From positions 1 through 19,380 of the forward strand of contig FR899853.1 in assembly GCA_000437595.1 (NCBI GenBank): 19,380 nucleotides of DNA, in the 5' to 3' direction. Origin of the DNA: Faecalibacterium sp. CAG:74. GTDB lineage: Bacteria; Bacillota; Clostridia; Christensenellales; Aristaeellaceae. The notes under the pieces are model-generated. The model worked only from the letters and a program-made list of their open reading frames with translations. It ran no database searches and was not told where the DNA came from. Below, in pieces: positions 7,934 to 15,211 of the stretch (position 1 is the stretch's first letter; every line of letters starts with the position of its first letter). The translations under genes and the position numbers were made by a program.

Positions 7934-7942
7934 AGTATAGCA
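7934..7942 (-). promoter_or_regulatory. Extended -10 promoter element of the regulator-kinase operon
   Basis: On the minus strand the sequence TGCTATACT contains a TGn extension followed by a TATACT -10, about 40 bp before the regulator start. The -35 position is not consensus-like, which fits an extended -10 or an activated promoter. Confidence 0.5.
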
Positions 7943-7980
7943 AATCTCTTGCGCAAAAGGAAGCCTTTTCGCACGGAAAA

Positions 7981-8030
7981 AGCAGGCGAAATGCCTGTAA
8001 TGTTTTGCACATTGTGGATATGCACAAAAC
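7981..8030. promoter_or_regulatory. Candidate operator repeats between the two divergent promoters
   Basis: CAGGC-GAAAT-GCCTG (7983-7997) is a small inverted repeat. GTTTTG (8002-8007) and CAAAAC (8025-8030) bracket two copies of TGCACA at 8006 and 8021, 15 bp apart. These symmetric elements sit midway between the regulator and GH3 promoters. The binding protein is unknown, and no full LytTR consensus pair was identified. Confidence 0.3.
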
Positions 8031-8123
8031 CAGCCTGCGAAATCTGGGAGAATTACTGTATAAAATCCACACACGCCAAAATAAAGACAGTTTGCGCCGA
8101 AAATGTGCTGCGTGATTATTTTC

Positions 8124-8132
8124 TGCTATACT
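8124..8132 (+). promoter_or_regulatory. Extended -10 promoter element of the GH3 gene
   Basis: TGCTATACT (8124-8132), with TATACT at 8127-8132, lies 38 bp before the GH3 start codon. The same nine bases form the extended -10 of the divergent regulator operon. The position 17 bp upstream (TGTGCT) is a poor -35. Confidence 0.5.
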
Positions 8133-8170
8133 AAAATCAATCTCAAGCCTTGGTGAAAGGAAGGAAACAC

Positions 8171-10570
8171 ATGAAGGCGAAGAAATTTACCCCTGCAATG
8201 AGAGGCCTTGCGGCACTCATGACCTGCCTGATGGTTCTCTCCATCGTCGGCACGGGTGTGGCAAACACCTACCGCGGCGCACTGGACGATACCTTGGGTA
8301 CGGAAAGCTATGTGACCATCAATGACGACAGCGCGGCGCGCTTCAAGACCGACTACGCGACCATCGAAGACATGGCGGCGGCGGCGCGCGACATCGCCAT
8401 CCGTGAAGGCGAAGAAGGTACGGTCGTCATGAAGAACGACAACGGCGTTCTGCCGCTGAAAGCGAACGCGAACGTTGCCTTGTTTGGTCTGGCGGCGTAT
8501 AATGTCTATGGGCCGAAGGGCGGCAACGCGGACGCGGCATCGCTGGCGGATGCGCTGGCAGGTGCAGGCCTCAACGTCAATGAGACGCTGAAGGACTACT
8601 ACCTGACCAACATCATCAACATGCACACCGAGATGCGCGCCAACCGCTGGACGGGCAAGGAAGTTCCCACCACGGTGTATGACCACATGTACGTCAGCGC
8701 GCCGGGTGACTGGACGACCTACCAGATTGCGGAAGTTCCGCCGACGGAGTTCGAGGCGCTGGGCGTTCCGGCAAACTGGAAGGAAGCTATCGCCAAGGAC
8801 AGCATCGGCATCTGCGTGTTTGCGCGCGGCGCCGGCGAGGGCAATACCTACAAGCCGGGTTCTGCGCTCAACTACGCGGGTGAAGCAACCGGCGAAGATC
8901 CGCTGAAGCTTTCTGCCGATGAACTGGCGGTTGTCGAGGCGGCGAAGGCAACCTGCTCCAAGGTCATCGTGCTGCTGAACACCGGCAACAACATGATGAT
9001 TGCCGACATCGCCGAGGGCGGCTCGCACGAGGTGGACGGCATCTGCTACATCGGCTGCCCGAACGACTACCAGACCATCGGCATCGCGAACGTGCTGACC
9101 GGCAAGGTCAACGCGACGGGCGCGCTGGCAAGCGCTTTCGTGCGTGACCACCAGTCCATTCCGGCGGTGCAGAACGTCGGCGGCGACTACTTCGCGGATT
9201 ACGAAATCGTCTGCCGTAATGACGACCCGCGTTATCCCGGCAAGGAAATCGGCAATATCGGCACGGGCTCCTTCGGCGGTGCGGATACCTACAACGGCGG
9301 CATGTACATCGTCGAGGCGGAAGGTATCTACGTCGGCTACAAGTACTACGAAACCCGTTACTTTGACGCCGTCATGGGTCAGGGCAACGCCAACAGCGCA
9401 GCCGGCGCAACGCAGGGTAGCGCGTGGAATTACTCCGACGAAATGCTCTACACCTTCGGTCACGGCCTGAGCTACCTTGATTACACCCAGACCATCAAGA
9501 GTGTGACGGTTGACCGCAGCGTGAACGGCAACATCACCGCCGTCGTCGAAGTGAAGAACAACTCCAATCAGGACGGCAAATTCCTGACCCAACTGTATGT
9601 GCAGCAGCCCTACACCGACTATGACCGCACGAATCTGGTTGAAAAGTCCGCGGTCATGTTCCTGAACTCTGCCAAGGTGGACGTCGCTGCCGGCAAGAGC
9701 AAGGAAGTTACCATTACGATTCCCACCAAGTATCTGGCAAGCTACGACGCGAACAACGCCAAGACCTACATCCTCGATGCGGGCGACTACTACTTCACGG
9801 CAGCAGCCGGCGCGCATGAGGCGGTCAACAACATTCTGGCGGCGCAGGGCAAAACCGTTGCTGACGGCATGGACGCGGCGGGCAGCAAGGCTGTCGTGAG
9901 CTGGAAGCTCGATCAGCTGGACAACACCACCTTTGCCATTGCCAACAACACGACCGTTACCAACGTGGCGGACGATGCTGATCTGAACTACTGGCTGCCC
10001 GGCACGGTCACTTACCTGACCCGTCAGGACTGGAATACTTTCCCGATTAACTACAACAAGCTGAACCTCAAGATTGCTGACAGCCCGAAGAAGGATCAGT
10101 GGATTGCCGAAATGCGCGGCGAAACCTACACCATCTCCGACACGGGCGCGGCGGCGGAAGCTGTCCCCGGCCCGAAATTCGCGGCATCTGAAATCGGCGC
10201 GGAACAGCTGAACAACATCAATGACCCCTACTGGGACAAGCTGGTTCATGCCATCACCATCGACGAAGCGGTCGGCGCAGTTATCCACGGCGGCAGCCGC
10301 TCCGATACCCTGACCAACATCGACAACCCCGTCGTCATCCAGAACGAAGGCCCGACCGGCATCAGTGCTGGCTACACCGACGAGGCGACTGGCAAGACCT
10401 ACAAGTTCAATGTCAACTCCCAGACGCTGCTGGGCTGCTCCTTCAACCCGGAACTGGCGTATCAGTGGGGCTTGGTTGAGGGCAACTCCTGCCTGTGGGT
10501 TGAACGCTACGACCTGTGGGGTAGCGGTCTGACGCTGAACCGCACGCCGTACAACGGCCGCAACTACTAG
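8171..10570 (+). CDS. GH3 beta-glucosidase with permuted domains, proximal part up to an in-frame TAG
   Basis: Encodes residues 1-799 of what would be a 1,051-codon glycoside hydrolase family 3 enzyme. An N-terminal hydrophobic signal/anchor (about 10-32) is followed by the GH3 C-terminal domain (about 65-435). That domain has EEGTVVMKNDNGVLPL-type sequence near 81-96 and the GAGEGNTY loop whose E223 is the likely acid/base. A fibronectin-III-like domain (about 436-545) starts after YTFGHGLSY. Only then does the catalytic TIM-barrel domain begin (about 680 on). This order is reversed from most GH3 enzymes but known in some ruminal Clostridia. The substrate-binding motif reads NEGPTGI where DGPxG is usual. 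ATG 8171 is chosen over TTG 8150 because GAAAGGAAGG precedes it. Translation stops at TAG codon 800, inside the first copy of a tandem duplication, before the nucleophile. As written the protein should be inactive unless TAG is read through. Confidence 0.85.
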   Translation: MKAKKFTPAMRGLAALMTCLMVLSIVGTGVANTYRGALDDTLGTESYVTINDDSAARFKTDYATIEDMAAAARDIAIREGEEGTVVMKNDNGVLPLKANANVALFGLAAYNVYGPKGGNADAASLADALAGAGLNVNETLKDYYLTNIINMHTEMRANRWTGKEVPTTVYDHMYVSAPGDWTTYQIAEVPPTEFEALGVPANWKEAIAKDSIGICVFARGAGEGNTYKPGSALNYAGEATGEDPLKLSADELAVVEAAKATCSKVIVLLNTGNNMMIADIAEGGSHEVDGICYIGCPNDYQTIGIANVLTGKVNATGALASAFVRDHQSIPAVQNVGGDYFADYEIVCRNDDPRYPGKEIGNIGTGSFGGADTYNGGMYIVEAEGIYVGYKYYETRYFDAVMGQGNANSAAGATQGSAWNYSDEMLYTFGHGLSYLDYTQTIKSVTVDRSVNGNITAVVEVKNNSNQDGKFLTQLYVQQPYTDYDRTNLVEKSAVMFLNSAKVDVAAGKSKEVTITIPTKYLASYDANNAKTYILDAGDYYFTAAAGAHEAVNNILAAQGKTVADGMDAAGSKAVVSWKLDQLDNTTFAIANNTTVTNVADDADLNYWLPGTVTYLTRQDWNTFPINYNKLNLKIADSPKKDQWIAEMRGETYTISDTGAAAEAVPGPKFAASEIGAEQLNNINDPYWDKLVHAITIDEAVGAVIHGGSRSDTLTNIDNPVVIQNEGPTGISAGYTDEATGKTYKFNVNSQTLLGCSFNPELAYQWGLVEGNSCLWVERYDLWGSGLTLNRTPYNGRNY

Positions 10571-10618
10571 TACGTCTCCGAGCCGTACAACGGCCGCAAC
10601 TACGAGTACATCTCCGAA
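10547..10618 (+). repeat. In-frame 36-bp tandem duplication carrying the GH3 amber codon
   Basis: Copy 1 (10547-10582) and copy 2 (10583-10618) are 36 bp each and differ at three bases. Copy 1 encodes PYNGRNY-stop-YVSE, copy 2 PYNGRNYEYISE. Copy 2 continues into DPMLTN and restores the normal GH3 GRN-[FY]-EY-x-SEDP motif. The GAG to TAG change (10568) is the one that ends the open frame. Length is a multiple of three, so the reading frame is kept on both sides. Confidence 0.95.
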
Positions 10619-11326
10619 GACCCGATGCTGACCAACGTCATCGGCCGTGAAGTGATTCAGGGCTGCTCCGACAAGGGCATCATCAACGGCCCGAAGCACA
10701 TGGGCTTCAACGATCAGGAACACAACCGTGCCGGCATCTCCGCGTACATGACCGAGCAGAAGTTCCGTGAAACCGACCTGCGCGGCTTCGAGGGCGCGCT
10801 GAGCGATGCGTTCGGCATGGGCGTCATGATTGCCTTCAACCGTATCGGCGCAACGAACGCTTCCCACCATGTGGGCATGATTCAGAAGATTGTCCGCGGT
10901 GAATGGGGCTTCAAGGGTCTGATTTCCACCGACATGATGAACAACTACCTGTACTTCAACGCCGAATCCATGGTCATGGCGGGCATTACGCAGGTGGCTG
11001 ACTTCGCGGCGGACAACAGCCACATCAACCTTGGCGAAGGCGGCGTGGACGCGGTTTGGCCGCACATTTCCCTCGCAACGGTGTCGAAGGACTCGAACCT
11101 CGTTGAGCAGGCGCGTGAAAACCTGAAGTACCAGCTCTACATCTTCGCCAACAGCGCGATTCTGAACATTTCCACCCAGCGCGTGAACACCTGGTGGGAT
11201 ACCGCGCTGACCGTCACCACCTACGCCAGCAGCATTCTGGCTGTCCTGTTCTTCCTCGCGTGGGTTGTGCTGACGCTCCTGCCGGAAAAGAAGCCTGTCG
11301 TTGTGCGCGTTGAGAACAAGCGTTGA
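10571..11326 (+). pseudogene. Distal part of the interrupted GH3 beta-glucosidase
   Basis: This stretch stays in the same frame as the proximal part (first internal ATG at 10625, codon 819) and encodes residues 801-1051. It carries the rest of the TIM barrel: the GRNYEYISEDP substrate loop, the GPKHMGFNDQEHNR motif with K842-H843, and GFKGLISTDMM with the probable nucleophile D921. A single C-terminal membrane helix (about 1013-1037) and a basic tail follow. The full enzyme would thus be anchored at both ends, with catalytic residues on either side of the TAG. No ribosome binding site precedes ATG 10625, so independent translation is unlikely. It is either the lost end of a recently broken gene, a read-through product, or half of an intact gene split by a strain-merging assembly error. 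Confidence 0.75.
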
Positions 11327-11344
11327 GGACAAGGAGGAATAAAC

Positions 11345-11806
11345 ATGAACGCCACGAAAAAACTCTCTGCCGGCGCTTGGCTCTCCATCGTCACTTGTGT
11401 CCTGAGCCTTGCCGCGCTGGTTGCGTATCTGATTAACACGTCCGCTGCCGGCTACTTCCAGAATGCCACGGTGTCGAACCTTGTGCTGATGGTGGTGGGC
11501 GCGGCTGTGCTGGAGGCGGCTGCGGTCGTCTTGAGCATGGTCAAGGGCGCGAAGAAGGTTGTAGACCTGCTGACGGGCCTGTGCCAGATTGCGGCTCCCG
11601 CGCTGCTGGCGCTTGCCTTCATCAATCTGGTGTCTGCCCGCGTCGAAGGGTTCGCCTTCATTTACTTCTCCAACGCGGATGTGCTGCTTGAAGTGCAGAC
11701 GGCGGCGAATATGTCCTCCGCCACCTGCGCGATTGTGAATCTGGTGCTGCTGGCCGTTTCCAGCATCGCCGGTATCGTCAGCGCGTTCTTCACCCTGAAG
11801 AAGTAA
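11345..11806 (+). CDS. Four-helix integral membrane protein of unknown function
   Basis: The 153-residue product has four hydrophobic helices (about 10-32, 43-65, 75-95, 128-150), short loops and a KK C-terminus. No signal peptide or catalytic motif is visible, and I do not recognise the family. The start has a strong AAGGAGGA site (RBS directly after the GH3 stop), and the gap to GH3 is only 18 bp, so it is in the GH3 transcription unit. The unit ends at a strong terminator downstream. A role as partner, anchor or export helper for the membrane-attached GH3 is conceivable from position only. Confidence 0.8.
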   Translation: MNATKKLSAGAWLSIVTCVLSLAALVAYLINTSAAGYFQNATVSNLVLMVVGAAVLEAAAVVLSMVKGAKKVVDLLTGLCQIAAPALLALAFINLVSARVEGFAFIYFSNADVLLEVQTAANMSSATCAIVNLVLLAVSSIAGIVSAFFTLKK

Positions 11807-11815
11807 TCGAACTTG

Positions 11816-11858
11816 CGGCGGTCAGGGGAATCTCGACGATTCTCTTGACCGCCGTTTT
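11816..11858 (+). terminator. Strong Rho-independent terminator after the GH3 unit
   Basis: The arms 11816-11832 and 11838-11854 form a 17-bp stem (two G-U pairs) with a 5-nt loop TCGAC, followed by TTTT. It separates the GH3/membrane-protein unit from the rhamnosidase gene, which begins 26 bp later. The rhamnosidase therefore depends on read-through or a promoter not recognised here. Confidence 0.9.
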
Positions 11859-11883
11859 CAATCTCATTCGGCAGGTGGTAAAC

Positions 11884-14436
11884 ATGTTTCAGATTCAATC
11901 GTTTACTTGCGAGGGCTTGCGCGAGCATCTGGTGACCGACTGCGCCGCCCCGACGTTTGCCTATTTCGTCTCATCCGACCGCGCGGGCGCGTCCGTTCAG
12001 TCCGCTGAACTGACGGTGAACGGCTGGACAATCCGCAATCCCGACCAATGCGGAACGCGCTATGCCGGGCAGCCGCTCAAGCCTTTCACAACGTACACCG
12101 CGACGCTTACCGTCACGTCAGACAGCGGCGAAACAGATACTGCCCGCCTGACCTTCGAGACGGGACGCATGGATACGCCGTGGCAGGGCAAGTGGATTAC
12201 CGACGGCGCGTATGTGTTCAAGGAAAAGAAGGTTTCGCCCGTGCCGATGGTCTTCCGCAAGGCGCTGCCGCTTCGGGGCGAAATCGCGCAGGCGAAGCTG
12301 TACGCCACGGCAATGGGCATCTACGAGCTGAACATCGACGGGCAGAAAGTCGGTGAACGGTATTTCGCGCCCGGTTTCACGTCCTATGCGCATCAGTTGA
12401 TGTACCAGACGTATGACGTGACGGACATGCTGCGCTCAGGCAGCTGCATCACTGCGACGCTCGCGGGCGGCTGGGCGGTCGGGTCGTTCGTGTTCACGCG
12501 CGTCAATCGCGTGACGGCAGACCGTCAGGCGCTGCTGGCGGAACTGCGGATTACCTACCGCGACGGCAGCACGGAGGTCATCGGCACAGACGAAAGCTGG
12601 CAGGTGACAGAGGACGGTCCTGTCCGCATGGCGGATTTCTACGACGGCGAAACGTATGACGCAACCATATCATTGGACAAGGCGGCTTGGCGGAGCGCCG
12701 TACAGGAGCGTCTGCGCGTGAAACCGAAGCTGATGGCGGATTACGGCGCAGACGTGAAGGAACACGAGACGTTCGCTCCCGTATCCTGCAAGAAGTTAGG
12801 CAATGCGCTGATTTACGATTTCGGGCAGAATTTCGCAGGTGTGGTGCGCCTGACGGTTACGGGAAAACGCGGGCAGAAGATTACCATCCGCCACAGCGAA
12901 GTGCTGAACCCTGACGGTACGCTGAACACGGCGTTCCTGCGCACGGCGAAAGCGACGGCGACGTACATCTGCAAGGAAGGTCGTCAAACGTGGTCACCTC
13001 GGCTGACGTACATGGGCTTCCGCTACATCAGCGTCGAGGGCGTGCGGGAAGAAGACGTGCAGGTGACGGGCGTCATGCTGTACTCCGACATTCAGCAGAC
13101 GGGTTCGTTCCGCTGCTCGAACGAGATGCTCAACCGCCTGCAGGAGAACATCGTCCGCAGTGCGAAGTCAAACTTCATGGACATCCCCACCGACTGCCCG
13201 CAGCGCGACGAGCGCATGGGCTGGACGGGCGATATTGCCGTGTTTGCGCCGACGGCGGTGTTCAATTTCGACATGAACCGCTTCTTGGACAAGTGGCTTC
13301 TGGACGTGCAGGCGGAGCAGCTGCCGACGGGCGGTCTGCCGAACACGGTGCCCGTGCAGGGTTACGGCTTCCCCGCGACAATGCCGAAAATGGCAGTTGC
13401 ATGGTGGGGGGATGCGTGCGTCCTCGTGCCGTGGGCGCAGTATATGGCGCGGGGCGATGTGGGCGTGCTGCGCCGGATGTATCCGACGATGAAGAAGTAC
13501 GTCAATGCCTGCCGCTTCTGGTGCGGCTTCGGCTTCGGCAAGCACCGTTATCTCTGGGAAATGCCCGGCACGCTGGGCTTCGGCGACTGGGTTGCGCCGG
13601 ACGTGCCGCAAATGAGCCAGTGGCAGGGACGCATTAAGTGGACAGGCACGGCGTCGCTGTGCAACACAAGCGCGCTGCTGGCGAAAATCGCGGATATTCT
13701 GGGCGAAACGCAGGACGCGAAGCACTACCGGGCATTGTCCGAAAAGACGGCGGATGCGTACTGCTCGATTCTTACGGACGGCAACGGCAAGCTGCTGGAG
13801 GAGTTCCAGACCGCTTACGTCCTGCCCATCTACCTGAATATGTTCCCCACGCAGCAGATTCGGGAGAAAGCCGCCGCGAACCTCGCCGCGCTGGCGAAGC
13901 GCAACGACTGGTGCATCGGCACGGGCTTCCCCGGCACACCGTACATCCTCTTCGCGCTGTGCGACAACGGGCAGGTGGATGCCGCATACCATATGCTGCT
14001 GAACACGAAATGCCCCTCGTGGCTCTACGAAGTCAAGGCGGGTGCGACGACGATTTGGGAACGCTGGGACGGCTTGGACGAGAACGGCGTCTGCCCGATT
14101 GGCGATGACGGCACGGACAAGATGATTTCCTACAACCACTACGCATCCGGCGCGGTCGGCGACTTCCTGTACCGCCGCATTGCGGGCATTGAGCCGACGG
14201 AGTCGGGCTACAAGGCTTTCCGTGTCAAGCCGATTCTGGGCGGCGGGCTGACGAGCGCCGCCGCGAAGGTACGCACCCCCTACGGCGACGCGAGTGTGCA
14301 GTGGAAAACGGCGGCGGACACCTTCACCGTGACGGTATGCGTCCCGGTCGGCACGCGCTGCAAACTGACATTGCCGGATGGCACGAGCCAAATACTGGCG
14401 AGCGGCACGCACACGGCGACGTGCAGCATCAGCTGA
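11884..14436 (+). CDS. Alpha-L-rhamnosidase, GH78
   Basis: Releases terminal alpha-L-rhamnose from plant glycosides and polysaccharides. The 850-residue protein has a fibronectin-like N-domain (about 1-95) and a GH78 N-domain with the MGIYELNIDGQKVG and FAPGFTSY sequences (about 120-270). A beta-sandwich with DFGQNFAGVV follows (about 310-400). The (alpha/alpha)6 barrel carries the acidic signature CPQRDERMGWTGD (438-450) and the WERWDG motif with E726; these hold the catalytic and rhamnose-binding acids of the family. A C-terminal beta domain closes the protein. There is no signal peptide, so it probably acts in the cytoplasm on imported glycosides. ATG 11884 is preferred over ACG/GTG-type upstream starts because GGCAGGTGG precedes it and the upstream frame runs through the terminator hairpin. 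Its neighbour is a surface GH3 glucosidase, suggesting a shared substrate containing rhamnose and glucose. Confidence 0.95.
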   Translation: MFQIQSFTCEGLREHLVTDCAAPTFAYFVSSDRAGASVQSAELTVNGWTIRNPDQCGTRYAGQPLKPFTTYTATLTVTSDSGETDTARLTFETGRMDTPWQGKWITDGAYVFKEKKVSPVPMVFRKALPLRGEIAQAKLYATAMGIYELNIDGQKVGERYFAPGFTSYAHQLMYQTYDVTDMLRSGSCITATLAGGWAVGSFVFTRVNRVTADRQALLAELRITYRDGSTEVIGTDESWQVTEDGPVRMADFYDGETYDATISLDKAAWRSAVQERLRVKPKLMADYGADVKEHETFAPVSCKKLGNALIYDFGQNFAGVVRLTVTGKRGQKITIRHSEVLNPDGTLNTAFLRTAKATATYICKEGRQTWSPRLTYMGFRYISVEGVREEDVQVTGVMLYSDIQQTGSFRCSNEMLNRLQENIVRSAKSNFMDIPTDCPQRDERMGWTGDIAVFAPTAVFNFDMNRFLDKWLLDVQAEQLPTGGLPNTVPVQGYGFPATMPKMAVAWWGDACVLVPWAQYMARGDVGVLRRMYPTMKKYVNACRFWCGFGFGKHRYLWEMPGTLGFGDWVAPDVPQMSQWQGRIKWTGTASLCNTSALLAKIADILGETQDAKHYRALSEKTADAYCSILTDGNGKLLEEFQTAYVLPIYLNMFPTQQIREKAAANLAALAKRNDWCIGTGFPGTPYILFALCDNGQVDAAYHMLLNTKCPSWLYEVKAGATTIWERWDGLDENGVCPIGDDGTDKMISYNHYASGAVGDFLYRRIAGIEPTESGYKAFRVKPILGGGLTSAAAKVRTPYGDASVQWKTAADTFTVTVCVPVGTRCKLTLPDGTSQILASGTHTATCSIS

Positions 14437-14454
14437 TTTGGTCAAAATATCACC

Positions 14455-14497
14455 GTGCCCGAAATGCCCTGAAAGCGGGGAATTTCGGGCACTTTAT
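14455..14497 (+). terminator. Rho-independent terminator of the rhamnosidase gene
   Basis: GTGCCCGAAAT (14455-14465) pairs perfectly with ATTTCGGGCAC (14482-14492), extended by an inner CCC/GGG stem around GAAAG, and is followed by TTTAT. It lies 18 bp after the rhamnosidase stop. Confidence 0.88.
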
Positions 14498-14656
14498 ACT
14501 ATTTCCAAATTCACCTGCGCCATCTGCTTGCGCCTTTTCCGCTCTGGCGTCCGGTCGTTCCATTTAGCGTAGCACTGCTACGCTGCATTTCACTCCCGTT
14601 AGCCAGAACGAAAAATTCGCGGCGCATCTTGGCGCATTCTCATTTGGAAATAGTAT
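14496..14656. mobile_element. 161-bp imperfect palindrome, MITE-like element
   Basis: ATACTATTTCCAAAT (14496-14510) is repeated exactly in inverse orientation at 14642-14656. Exactly at the midpoint lies a second perfect inverted repeat, AGCGTAGCA-C-TGCTACGCT (14566-14584). Between tips and centre the arms also match in blocks (GCGCCA, GCGCC, TCTGGC against their complements). Taking the terminal repeat as the inner 14 bp leaves TTA on both outsides (14494-14496 and 14656-14658), a possible 3-bp target duplication. It encodes no protein. A non-autonomous transposable element is the best reading; a structured regulatory RNA is the alternative. Confidence 0.55.
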
Positions 14657-14707
14657 TAGATTTCAAAAAAATGCTCTTGAATTTTAACAATTTTTTATTT
14701 TCAGGGG

Positions 14708-14736
14708 TTGACACTGTAAAAAACGTCTGTTATAAT
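14708..14736 (+). promoter_or_regulatory. Perfect-consensus promoter of the mgtA leader
   Basis: TTGACA (14708-14713), a 17-bp spacer and TATAAT (14731-14736) match the sigma-70/sigma-A consensus at all twelve positions. The 50 bp upstream are very A/T-rich in an otherwise GC-rich sequence, as expected of an UP element. Transcription should start near 14743, which is 470 nt ahead of the ATPase start codon. Confidence 0.92.
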
Positions 14737-14742
14737 GACGGC

Positions 14743-15021
14743 GAATCGGGAAAAGCCCATGTGGCTGCCCCGAAAGAATTTGCAGCGAAAGGAAGGCGAT
14801 TGTGCGTGGACGTAAGTCACAGTAGACGCAGCAAAACGTTGGATTGCGCCATGCTCCGCGGACACTCGCCGTTCGCGGACTGACATTGCCTGTTTTCAGG
14901 TCGCCGTTTTTGTACCCTTTTGTATGAATAAAGGGGTGAATTTCGGCTGACAGCACAACAGGTGTGTTTGTGTACGCTTTTTTCCACCGTTTTGCGTGTT
15001 TTTGCAGGGCGGTGGTTTTTT
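14743..15021 (+). ncRNA. Structured leader or small RNA upstream of mgtA
   Basis: The RNA from the consensus promoter to the U-run at 15016-15021 would be about 280 nt and full of stems. These are TCGGG/CCCGA (14746-14750/14769-14773) with inner AGCC/GGCT, TGCGT/ACGCA (14803-14807/14826-14830) enclosing GAC-GUAA-GUC, and TCCGCG/CGCGGA (14855-14860/14874-14879). Further stems are CCTG-UUUU-CAGG near 14889-14900 and ACCCTTTT/AAAGGGGT-type pairing (14914-14937). It matches none of the riboswitch consensus sequences I compared by eye, including the M-box expected before Mg transporters. It could be a cis-acting attenuator of the ATPase or an independent small RNA. Confidence 0.45.
14984..15021 (+). 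terminator. Terminator inside the mgtA leader
   Basis: CCACCG (14984-14989) pairs with CGGTGG (15010-15015). An inner TTTTGC/GCAGGG stem including G-U pairs brings it to 12 bp around an 8-nt loop, and TTTTTT (15016-15021) follows. Lying between a consensus promoter and the ATPase gene, it implies either attenuation control or the 3' end of a separate small RNA. Confidence 0.75.
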
Positions 15022-15063
15022 CGTGCGCAAAATTTGATTTGATGATGAAAGGATGTGAGACGC

Positions 15064-15159
15064 ATGGACGCGGGCGGTTATCCATTATGCTTTGCCCTTT
15101 CCCGGAGCAGCCATGAAATGCGGCGACCCAGGCGTCTCTGCATCAGCCAGATTCTGTAA
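15064..15159 (+). CDS. Possible 31-residue leader ORF before mgtA
   Basis: ATG 15064 to TAA 15157-15159 encodes 31 residues starting MDAGGYPLCFALSR and ending in an Arg-rich RRPRRLCISQIL. AAAGGA lies upstream at a usable distance. GAGACGC (15057-15063), directly before the ATG, is complementary to GCGTCTC (15132-15138) within the ORF, so its start could be masked in a hairpin. No known family is recognised. It may be a regulatory leader peptide or a chance frame. Confidence 0.25.
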   Translation: MDAGGYPLCFALSRSSHEMRRPRRLCISQIL

Positions 15160-15211
15160 AACGTCGGCTTTCGTGGCGCTCCTTTGACCGATGAACAGGA
15201 GGAAAAACGCC

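Noticed and set aside
8126..11332. A 1,068-codon open frame on the minus strand across the GH3 gene
   Set aside because: It is the antisense shadow of GC-rich codons of GH3. The product is rich in Arg/Val/His with no domain, and the plus strand shows clear GH3 motifs.
14802..14825. A seven-codon GTG-started ORF after GGAAGG in the mgtA leader
   Set aside because: Very short, no recognisable regulatory codon run, and the ribosome-binding-like sequence lies inside a predicted stem.
14738..14907. ACGGCGA at 14738-14744 complementary to TCGCCGT at 14866-14872 and 14901-14907, which would be a neat riboswitch-type switch
   Set aside because: The left arm lies mostly between the -10 and the predicted start of transcription (about 14743), so it would not be in the RNA.
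14743..15200. M-box, cobalamin, yybP-ykoY, ydaO or c-di-GMP riboswitch before mgtA
   Set aside because: None of the conserved core sequences of these classes could be aligned by eye. An Infernal search would be decisive.
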